A stretch of 64,000 bases of DNA from contig JBFWMG010000001.1 of assembly GCA_050251715.1 (NCBI GenBank), positions 268,772 through 332,771 of the forward strand. Direction: 5' to 3'. Of the stretch, positions 42,146 through 49,139 are shown piece after piece. The notes beneath the pieces are model-generated. The model saw only the letters and a program-made list of their open reading frames with translations. It did no database searches and was not told the DNA's origin. This DNA comes from JBFWMG01 sp050251715 (GTDB lineage: Bacteria; Desulfobacterota; Desulfovibrionia; Desulfovibrionales; Desulfovibrionaceae). Each line of letters opens with the position of its first letter. The first letter of the stretch is position 1. Both the position numbers and the translations under genes were made by a program.

Positions 42146-44782
42146 GTGCGGTCCGTCATAAAGGCCATATCCCAGGCGCTGGGAATGAAGGATCGGCAAG
42201 GACTGGACGATGCCGCCCTGCAGCAACTCCGCGATGCCCATCGCGCGCGGTGCCACCACTTTCGTCTGCTGCTCGAAGCCAACAACAGAGCCCTTGAGGC
42301 CATGTCCGACCTGGAGGAGGCGTTGAAGGGAACCCAGCCCTTTGGCCTGACCTATCTGCGGACACAGGCCGTGCGCGTGGCCACAAACGTCTATCAGATC
42401 ATAACGCATCTGAACACGTTGTGCGGCGGCAAGTATCCCCTCCTGTTCGAGCGGCACAAGGCGTTTCAGGCCGCCATACACGAAATACTCAAACCTGCCG
42501 AAATCCGGGCGCGAGGCGCCCTGGTCATCCCCCTTGAGGACGTGGGCATCCGTGACGCGGGCGAGGTGGGATCCAAGATGGCCAGCCTGGCCGAGGCGTC
42601 GCGTGCGTTGGCCATTCCCATTCCCGAGGGATTCGTCGTCACCGCCAGCGGCTTTGCCCGGCTGATGGAGGCCAACACCCTGCAGGTGGAGCTTGACCGC
42701 CTGATGCAAAGCGCCAACCCGGAGATGCTGTCCGATTTCATGACCTTGAGCGCGGCGTTGCAGCAGCACGTCATGCGCGCCGAAATCCCCTCCGATCTCA
42801 CGGCGGCCATTCTGGGCGGGCATGCCCGGCTGTGCGGGCTCCTGGGGCCGGATGTGCGTGTGGCCATGCGTTCCAGCGCCCTGGGCGAGGATCTGCGTGA
42901 GACGACGTTCGCAGGTCAGTACCGTTCGGAACTCAACGTCTGCCCGGACATCCTTCTTGAGACCTACAAGGACATCGTGGCCAGCAAATACGGCGTGACA
43001 GCCATGATGTACCGGCTCAACCGGGGCATCCCCGACGAGTCCGTGGCCATGTGCGTGGGCTGCATGCGCATGGTGGACGCCGTGGCGGGCGGTGTGGCGT
43101 ATTCGCGCAATCCCATGAACGCCCTGGACGACTCGGTGGTCGTGTATGCCGTGTGGGGCTTGCCGCAGGCCGTGGTGGACGGCAGCACGGCGTCGGACCG
43201 TTTCGAGGTGGCGCGCACCGACCCGCCGTCCATTACGCGGCGTGTCATCGCGGCCAAGACCAGCCGGTGCGTTCTGGACGAGGAGGACGGCGTGCGGCCG
43301 GAGCCCTTGGATCCGGCCATGGGCGTCTCGCCTTCGCTTGATGACGCCACGGTGGCGCGGCTGACGGCCATGGTGTTGCGCATCGAGGCGTTTTTCGGCC
43401 AACCCCAGGATGTGGAATGGGCGCTGGATCAGGCCGGAGAGCTGTATCTGCTCCAATGCCGTCCGTTGCAGGTGGAACCGGCCCGGAGTCGAACCCCGGA
43501 CGCGGTCGCGGAGGAGGATGCCGGTGACGAGGGCGTCTTGCTGCGCGGCGGCGTCACGGCCTCATCCGGTGCGGCCTTCGGGGCCGTGCGGCGGCTTTGC
43601 CGCGAGGTGGACGCCCTGGAGTGTCCCCAAGGGGCCGTGGTGGTGGTGGCGCAGGCGTTGCCTCGCTGGGCCACGGTGCTCAGCCGCGCCGTGGCGGTGA
43701 TCGCGGAGCAGGGCAGTGACGCCGGCCACCTGGCCAACGTGGCGCGTGAATTTCAGATCCCGGCTCTTTTTGGCCTGTCCGACGCGATGGCCGTTCTCGA
43801 AGAGGGCGAGACGGTCACCGTGGACGCGGACGCCCGCCGGGTGTGGCGCGGCGTGGTGGAGGAACGGTTGGCGGGCCGTCCCAAACCGCGCAACCTCATG
43901 CTGGGCAGTCCGGTCTATCAAACCCTGGAACTGCTCGCCCCATGGCTCATTCCCCTGACGCTGCTGGATCCGGACGCGCCGGAATTCGATCCCGCGCATT
44001 GCGCCACCATGCACGACATCACCCGTTTTTGCCACGAGATGGCCGTGCGGGAGATGTTTCAGACCATGCGCGACCTGCCCGTGCCCGAAGCGAGTTGCAA
44101 GCAACTCTGGCACGGCGCGCCCATGCAGTACTGGATAGTGGATCTGGACGACGGGCTCGTGGGGCCGGTGCAGGGCAATCTGGTGCGGCTTGAGCAGATA
44201 ACCTCCGGGCCCATGCTCGCCTTGTGGCGCGGCATGACCGCCGTTCCCCTGGAGGGGCCGCCCCAGTTGGATGCGCGGGGGTTCATGGCCGTGCTCATGG
44301 AAAGCGTGGTCAATCCCGATCTCGAGCCGTCCCAGGCTTCCTCCTTTCAGACCAAGAATTATTTCATGATTTCCAGGACGTTTTGCAGCCTGCAATCCCG
44401 GTTCGGCTACCATTTTTGCACCGTGGAGGCGCAGGTCACGGACGAAGCCGAGGCCAACTACGCCAGCTTCCGTTTCAAGGGAGGGGCGGCGGACCTGGGC
44501 CGACGCGCCAAGCGGGCGTTGTTTATCGCGGATTTTCTCGAAGGGCTGCGTTTTCGTGTGGAGATCAAGCAGGATGCCCTGTTCGCCAGGCAGGAAGGGC
44601 TGGCGTCCCAGGATATGCTGCGGGGGATCGAGGCCGTGGGCTATTTGGTCATGCATACCCGGCAACTGGACATGATTATGGACAACGACGGTTTGGTCCA
44701 AGCCGCGCGGGACAAGATGCAAAGTGATCTTGCGAACCTGCGGGAATCATATGGGGCGGCGGCACCTCGCATTGGCGGGTGA
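42146..44782 (+). CDS. Dikinase-like phosphotransferase B
   Basis: 878 residues from GTG 42146, selected because GGGGGAGG stands directly before it; an in-frame reading from 42020 overlaps the receiver gene and is unlike the paralogues. Helical N-terminus (FRLLLEANNRALEAMSDLEE). ATP-grasp with VGSKMASL (the paralogues have GGK; Lys144 is kept), RSSALGED (242-249), DVEWALDQAGELYLLQCRP (422-440). Phosphohistidine domain with EQGSDAGHLANVAREF, His528. C-terminal novel domain with HDxxxxxHE (623-631), DLDDG (666-670), RFGYH (752-756), FKGG (777-780) and TRQLDM (838-843). There is no PEP/pyruvate barrel. A kinase gene follows 31 bases downstream. Confidence 0.83.
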   Translation: MRSVIKAISQALGMKDRQGLDDAALQQLRDAHRARCHHFRLLLEANNRALEAMSDLEEALKGTQPFGLTYLRTQAVRVATNVYQIITHLNTLCGGKYPLLFERHKAFQAAIHEILKPAEIRARGALVIPLEDVGIRDAGEVGSKMASLAEASRALAIPIPEGFVVTASGFARLMEANTLQVELDRLMQSANPEMLSDFMTLSAALQQHVMRAEIPSDLTAAILGGHARLCGLLGPDVRVAMRSSALGEDLRETTFAGQYRSELNVCPDILLETYKDIVASKYGVTAMMYRLNRGIPDESVAMCVGCMRMVDAVAGGVAYSRNPMNALDDSVVVYAVWGLPQAVVDGSTASDRFEVARTDPPSITRRVIAAKTSRCVLDEEDGVRPEPLDPAMGVSPSLDDATVARLTAMVLRIEAFFGQPQDVEWALDQAGELYLLQCRPLQVEPARSRTPDAVAEEDAGDEGVLLRGGVTASSGAAFGAVRRLCREVDALECPQGAVVVVAQALPRWATVLSRAVAVIAEQGSDAGHLANVAREFQIPALFGLSDAMAVLEEGETVTVDADARRVWRGVVEERLAGRPKPRNLMLGSPVYQTLELLAPWLIPLTLLDPDAPEFDPAHCATMHDITRFCHEMAVREMFQTMRDLPVPEASCKQLWHGAPMQYWIVDLDDGLVGPVQGNLVRLEQITSGPMLALWRGMTAVPLEGPPQLDARGFMAVLMESVVNPDLEPSQASSFQTKNYFMISRTFCSLQSRFGYHFCTVEAQVTDEAEANYASFRFKGGAADLGRRAKRALFIADFLEGLRFRVEIKQDALFARQEGLASQDMLRGIEAVGYLVMHTRQLDMIMDNDGLVQAARDKMQSDLANLRESYGAAAPRIGG

Positions 44783-44813
44783 GCCATCCCGAAACGCGCG
44801 ATAGGATCTAGTC

Positions 44814-46466
44814 ATGACTGATGCAAAGTACACCATGCTGCGGTGGAAGATCATGCTTCCCACACTGCTGTTTTCGCTTGTCCCGCTTCTTTGGCTGGGA
44901 TTCTACATCCATTTTCAGTTCGAAAAGACCTATACGGAAAAGGTTACCATAACGCTGCGGACGACACTTGAAAGCAAGAAAAAGTCAATAGATCTATTTC
45001 TTAATGAAAAGATCGATCAGGTAAAGATGCTTGCGCAAATGCACACCTTTGCCAATGTGACAAGCCATGACTACCTTCATGAACTATTCAACGTTATTCA
45101 CGCCAATTCGAAGTCATTCATAGACATAGGCGTCATCGATCAGGAAGGAAAACACGTCTCCTACATCGGACCGTACAATCTGATACAGGCGAATTACAAG
45201 GACGAAGCCTGGTTCCACGAAGTACTGGTGCGCGGTGTATACATCAGTGATGTGTTTCTCGGTTTCCGCAACTACCCGCACATCATTCTGGCCGTGACGC
45301 GGCGGGAGGGGGGCAATGTGTGGATATTGCGGCTCACCTTGGATCTCAACCAACTGAACAGTCTGGTGCAGAGTGTCCAGCTGGGCCAGACCGGCGATGC
45401 CTATCTGCTGGACCAGAACAACAAGTTGCAGACCGCTTCCCGTTTTTACGGCCCCCCGCACACGGAAATCCTCAAGCCCAAGGCGGTGTATTTCCCAGGC
45501 ACGCAGATCGAGAACCTCGACGTTGCCGGCCGCCCGCGCCTGGTGGGCATGATCTGGCTCGACACCATCAAGTGGATGCTCGTCATTTCAGAGGATCCCA
45601 GCGAGATGATGTCGCCGCTGATGCGCACCCGGACGAACCTGCTGCTGCTTACGCTCTGCGGCTGTCTCATCATCTTTACCGGCTCCTTTTTCAGTGCCCG
45701 GCAATTGGTGCGCAAGATTGTCCTGGCCGACAGGGAGACCGCCGCCCTGGACGCCCAACTCATGCAGCAAAGCAAGATGGCGGCACTGGGGAAGATGGCC
45801 GCCGGGGTGGCCCACGAGATCAACAACCCCCTTACGCTCATCCGCGAAAGCGCGGGCTGGATGCGTGACCTGCTGTCCGAGGAGTCGCCCGAGGCGATTG
45901 AGAACTATGAGGAACTGGTCCGGGTGCTGGACAAGCTCGACCTGCATGTGGAGCGGGCCAAGGGCGTGACGCACCGCATGCTCGGGTTTGGGCGGCGCAT
46001 GGAGCCCAGGCAGGACAACGTCAATCTCAACCAGCTCATGGATGAGACCCTGAAGTTCCTGGAAAGCGAGGCCATGCACCGCAATATCCACATCGTGCGG
46101 AATTACGACCAGGCGCTGCCGCCCTGCACCACGGACCCCAACCAGATACAGCAGGTCATGCTCAACCTGGTGGACAACGCCATTGACGCGGTGCAGGAGG
46201 GCGGGAGCATTACGGTGGCCACCGGCAAGACGCCGGACGAGGCGTCGCTGTATATCAGCGTCATCGACACGGGACCGGGCATCGCCAAGGATAAGCTCGA
46301 AAAGCTGTTTGACCCGTTTTTCACCACAAAATTGCCGGGAGAGGGCGCGGGGCTTGGCCTGTCCATCGTCTATGGCATTCTGGAAAAGCTGGGTGGGCAT
46401 ATCGAGGTCCACAGTGAAGAGGGGAAGGGTTCCACCTTCACGTTTACTTTGCCACGCAACAGCTAG
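44814..46466 (+). CDS. dCache sensor histidine kinase
   Basis: 550 residues. Membrane helices at about 13-33 and 272-293 bound a double-Cache periplasmic sensor with the usual GKHVSYIGPYNL and YKDEAWFHEVLVRGVYISDVFLG segments. The cytoplasmic part is HisKA (AAGVAHEINNPLTLI) and HATPase (IDTGPGIAKDKL, GAGLGLSIVYG), with no PAS or receiver. dCache domains of this kind often sense small carboxylates or amino acids. It is the last gene of the operon and its stop codon directly abuts intergenic element copy 2. Confidence 0.93.
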   Translation: MTDAKYTMLRWKIMLPTLLFSLVPLLWLGFYIHFQFEKTYTEKVTITLRTTLESKKKSIDLFLNEKIDQVKMLAQMHTFANVTSHDYLHELFNVIHANSKSFIDIGVIDQEGKHVSYIGPYNLIQANYKDEAWFHEVLVRGVYISDVFLGFRNYPHIILAVTRREGGNVWILRLTLDLNQLNSLVQSVQLGQTGDAYLLDQNNKLQTASRFYGPPHTEILKPKAVYFPGTQIENLDVAGRPRLVGMIWLDTIKWMLVISEDPSEMMSPLMRTRTNLLLLTLCGCLIIFTGSFFSARQLVRKIVLADRETAALDAQLMQQSKMAALGKMAAGVAHEINNPLTLIRESAGWMRDLLSEESPEAIENYEELVRVLDKLDLHVERAKGVTHRMLGFGRRMEPRQDNVNLNQLMDETLKFLESEAMHRNIHIVRNYDQALPPCTTDPNQIQQVMLNLVDNAIDAVQEGGSITVATGKTPDEASLYISVIDTGPGIAKDKLEKLFDPFFTTKLPGEGAGLGLSIVYGILEKLGGHIEVHSEEGKGSTFTFTLPRNS

Positions 46467-46565
46467 CGCATTGTAGTATTGAAACAATGCGAGGATTTGA
46501 AATAATGAAGCATTATTTCAACAAAATGCATAAGAACATCTCATCTTTTTCAAAGGTAAGATGTT
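46467..46565 (+). promoter_or_regulatory. Dyad-rich intergenic element, copy 2
   Basis: Begins at the base after the kinase stop. Dyad I: CGCATTGT (46467-46474) and ACAATGCG (46484-46491). Dyad II: GAAATAATG (46499-46507), AAG, CATTATTTC (46511-46519). Dyad III: AACATCT (46535-46541) and AGATGTT (46559-46565), 17-base spacer. All arms are perfect. The next receiver gene starts 16 bases after the element. Confidence 0.8.
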
Positions 46566-46581
46566 TTAGAGGGCGCGCGAC

Positions 46582-46980
46582 ATGAGCACGGAAAAGGAAG
46601 ACATCAGGGTTCTGGTCGTGGACGACGAACTTGAATTTCTGGATCTGTTTTTGAAGCGGTTCGGCAGGCGGCTGGCCGAGGTGTCCAGCGCCTCATCAGG
46701 CCTCGCCGCCCTGGAGGCATTGGCGCGCGGCGGGATCGACGTGGTGGTTCTGGACGTGAAGATGCCCGGCATGGACGGCATCGAGACGCTCAAGGAAATC
46801 AAAAAGCGGTACCCCGGGGTGGAGGTCATCCTGCTCACGGGGCACGGCTCCGTGGAGTCCGGCATCCAGGGGATGACCCACGGCGCCTATGATTACGTGA
46901 TGAAGCCGTTCGAAATCACCGACCTGCTTTTCAAGATAAAGCAGGCCAACGAACGCAGGCTGCTGCAACACAAGGCATAG
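46582..46980 (+). CDS. Single-domain response regulator
   Basis: 132 residues, receiver only, with RVLVVDDELEF, VVVLDVKMPGMDG, ILLTGHGS and VMKPFE. It is close in sequence to the receivers at 41671 and 48386, suggesting local duplication. ATG 46582 has AGAGGG upstream. The adjacent downstream kinase starts 18 bases on; the gene is preceded directly by intergenic element copy 2. Confidence 0.93.
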   Translation: MSTEKEDIRVLVVDDELEFLDLFLKRFGRRLAEVSSASSGLAALEALARGGIDVVVLDVKMPGMDGIETLKEIKKRYPGVEVILLTGHGSVESGIQGMTHGAYDYVMKPFEITDLLFKIKQANERRLLQHKA

Positions 46981-46998
46981 CCTGTCCGTTGCGGCGGG

Positions 46999-47964
46999 AT
47001 GAGGAAAACGGTCGTGCAACACGCCAGACAGCTGCCACACCCCGCATGGAGGGGGGCCGACATGGCCCGTTTGGCCGCCGGGCCCGTGGCCGTTGCGGCC
47101 TGCGCCCTGGCCGCCGCGCGTCTTGCCGGGCCGCCCGCCCTGGGCGCGGCGCTCGCGGCCTTTGGCGTGGCGCTGTGGCAGAGCTGGCGGCGCCACACCG
47201 CAATGCGTGCGCTGGTGGCCAACAGGCAACAGATGGACGAGCACATGTTCCAGGCCCAGAAGCTGGCCGCCCTGGGCGAGTTGGCCTCGGGCATTGCCCA
47301 TGAGATCAACACCCCGTTGGCCATCATTGGGCAGGAGGCGGAATGGCTGGAGCATCTGCTTCGGGACGAGGCGTTCGCCGCGTCCCCCAAGGCGGCGTCG
47401 CTCACGGAATCGCTGACGCAGATCAAGACGCAGGTGACCCGCAGCGCCGAGATAACCCACGGTATTCTGGGGTTTGCCGCCAAGCGCGCCCCCATATCGC
47501 AGCGCGTCGATCTCAACCGGCTCATCGAGGACATGGTGCGGTGGATAGAGCGTGAGGCGAGCTACCGTAACATCAGTATCGTCCGGGCCTACCAGGATGA
47601 TTTGCCCGAGGTGGAAACCGATCCCCCGCAGCTGCGGCAGGTCGTGCTCAATCTGCTCAACAACGCCTATCAGGCCGTGGACCGGGACGGGACCATCACC
47701 GTGGACACGCACACCGGCCCCAACGGCGGCGTGGCCATTGAGGTGCGCGACACGGGATGCGGTATATCTGCGGAAAATATGAAAAAGATATTCAACCCTT
47801 TCTTCACCACCAAGCCTCCTGGGCAGGGCACGGGACTCGGGTTGGCCATCAGCTTTTCCATTGTCAACAAGCTGGGCGGCGTGCTTTCCGCCGCAAGCGC
47901 ACCCGGCCAAGGCGCCACCTTCACCGTCACCCTGCCCGTGCGGGCGCAAACGACAGGGGAATGA
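46999..47964 (+). CDS. Short histidine kinase with minimal sensor
   Basis: 321 residues. The N-terminus has only one or two hydrophobic segments (about 22-60, GPVAVAACALAAARLAG and ALGAALAAFGVALW) and no extracytoplasmic domain. HisKA (SGIAHEINTPLAI) and HATPase (RDTGCGISAENMK, GTGLGLAISFS) follow. With no sensor domain it probably takes its input from a partner or from the membrane. The stop overlaps an ATG of the next receiver frame (ATGA at 47961-47964), so they are coupled. Confidence 0.9.
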   Translation: MRKTVVQHARQLPHPAWRGADMARLAAGPVAVAACALAAARLAGPPALGAALAAFGVALWQSWRRHTAMRALVANRQQMDEHMFQAQKLAALGELASGIAHEINTPLAIIGQEAEWLEHLLRDEAFAASPKAASLTESLTQIKTQVTRSAEITHGILGFAAKRAPISQRVDLNRLIEDMVRWIEREASYRNISIVRAYQDDLPEVETDPPQLRQVVLNLLNNAYQAVDRDGTITVDTHTGPNGGVAIEVRDTGCGISAENMKKIFNPFFTTKPPGQGTGLGLAISFSIVNKLGGVLSAASAPGQGATFTVTLPVRAQTTGE

Positions 47965-47966
47965 CC

Positions 47967-48362
47967 ATGGATACCCAACCCATTCGTGTTCTCGTTATTG
48001 ATGACGAGGAACTTTTTCGCAACAATCTCATAAGGATGCTTTCATCCTTGGGGATGGTGGCCAAAGGCGCGGACAGTGGGGCCGCCGCGCTGGAAGCCCT
48101 GGCGGAAGCGTCGTATGACGTGGCGCTGCTCGATCTCAAGATGCCTGGCATGACGGGCGAGGAGGTGTTGCAGGGCATCAAGCGGCAGGGTTTTCCCGTG
48201 GAGGTGGTGGTGCTGACGGGGCATGCCGCCATGGATATGGTCATTGGCCTGCTCAACCAGGGCGCTTTCGACTATGTGCTCAAACCCTACCAGACGGTCC
48301 ATCTGCTCGATACGGTCAAACTGGCCGCCGGACAGCGCCGCATGAACCATCCCGATATGTAA
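47967..48362 (+). CDS. Single-domain response regulator
   Basis: 131 residues from ATG 47967, which is well spaced from the AGGGGA ribosome site; the ATG at 47961 is the alternative and would overlap the kinase stop. The receiver has VLVIDDEELF, VALLDLKMPGMTG, VVLTGHAA and VLKPYQ. No output domain. It follows the short kinase and precedes a fourth receiver of the region. Confidence 0.92.
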   Translation: MDTQPIRVLVIDDEELFRNNLIRMLSSLGMVAKGADSGAAALEALAEASYDVALLDLKMPGMTGEEVLQGIKRQGFPVEVVVLTGHAAMDMVIGLLNQGAFDYVLKPYQTVHLLDTVKLAAGQRRMNHPDM

Positions 48363-48385
48363 CCGCAGGTGCAGGAGAAAACAGG

Positions 48386-48796
48386 ATGCACAACGATCCC
48401 CCGCATGTTTTGGTTGTGGATGATGAGGATCGCTTCCGCGACAACGTGGTCAAGCTGCTGTGCGCGCACGCCATGGCGGCGGATGGAGCGTCCAGCGGGG
48501 AAGCGGCCCTGGAGGCGCTGGAGCGGTCGGCCTATGACGTGCTGCTGCTGGATGTGAAGATGCCCGGCCTTTCGGGCGTGGGCACCATGAAGGAAATCCG
48601 GCGGCGCGGTTTTCCCGTGGAGGTCATATTTCTCACGGGGCACGCCTCGGTGGACGACGCCGTGGAGGGGATGCGCTACGGCGCGTCCGAATATCTGCTC
48701 AAGCCCTGTCCCACGGACCAACTGGTGGCCAAGATTCTTGCGGTGTGCGAGCGCAAGCGGGAAAAGGAGCGCCCCATGGGCGCGCCAGGCAGCTGA
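48386..48796 (+). CDS. Single-domain response regulator
   Basis: 136 residues, receiver only, with VLVVDDEDRF, VLLLDVKMPGLSG, IFLTGHAS and LLKPCP. The C-terminal tail is basic (CERKREKERP). ATG 48386 has AGGAGAAAACAGG upstream. Its last codons run into the roughly 330-bp intergenic repeat. It is the last gene of this direction; dikinase-like C converges from the other side. Confidence 0.92.
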   Translation: MHNDPPHVLVVDDEDRFRDNVVKLLCAHAMAADGASSGEAALEALERSAYDVLLLDVKMPGLSGVGTMKEIRRRGFPVEVIFLTGHASVDDAVEGMRYGASEYLLKPCPTDQLVAKILAVCERKREKERPMGAPGS

Positions 48797-49120
48797 TAAG
48801 CCGCCATCTCTCCCAGCTGTTTCTCTCCCGAAGCGTTGCGGCTCACGGCGTGGGGTGAACCGCCCCCATGCCCTCGCCCTGGCACGCCAGACAACAAGGC
48901 CACCCGCCTGGGGAACTCGCGTGTCCCACCCGTATCAACCTCCCCTGCCAGCAGTCCGCCTGAGGAACTCGCTTGTCGCAACCGTATTCATCTCCCCAGC
49001 CAGCAGTTTTTGGGGAAAGAGATAGGAGAGAGGATGGGGGGCCGGGGGAAGGAGAGAGGAAAGAGAAAACCCCTTTTTATGCTTGGAAAAAGGGGTGTTC
49101 TCTTTCCTCTCTCCTTCCCC
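48790..49120. repeat. Long intergenic repeat, copy 1
   Basis: About 330 bases similar to 63660-63988 in the same orientation. It opens with TTGCGGCTCACGGC, includes two tandem 52-base units (48904-48955 and 48956-49007, each CCGCCTG.GGAACTCGC to CCAGCAGT), then GCAGTTTTTGGGGAAAGAG and the terminal hairpin. There is no plausible gene inside. It fills the gap between the convergent receiver and dikinase C genes. Confidence 0.88.
49045..49120. terminator. Very long hairpin between convergent genes
   Basis: Arms of 34 bases (49045-49078 and 49087-49120) with one mismatch around the loop ATGCTTGG. The inner part pairs CCCCTTTTT with AAAAAGGGG, so transcripts from either side meet a stable stem; it may act as a two-way terminator. 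Confidence 0.65.
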
Positions 49121-49139
49121 TGTGCCGCGTATGGCCGCG

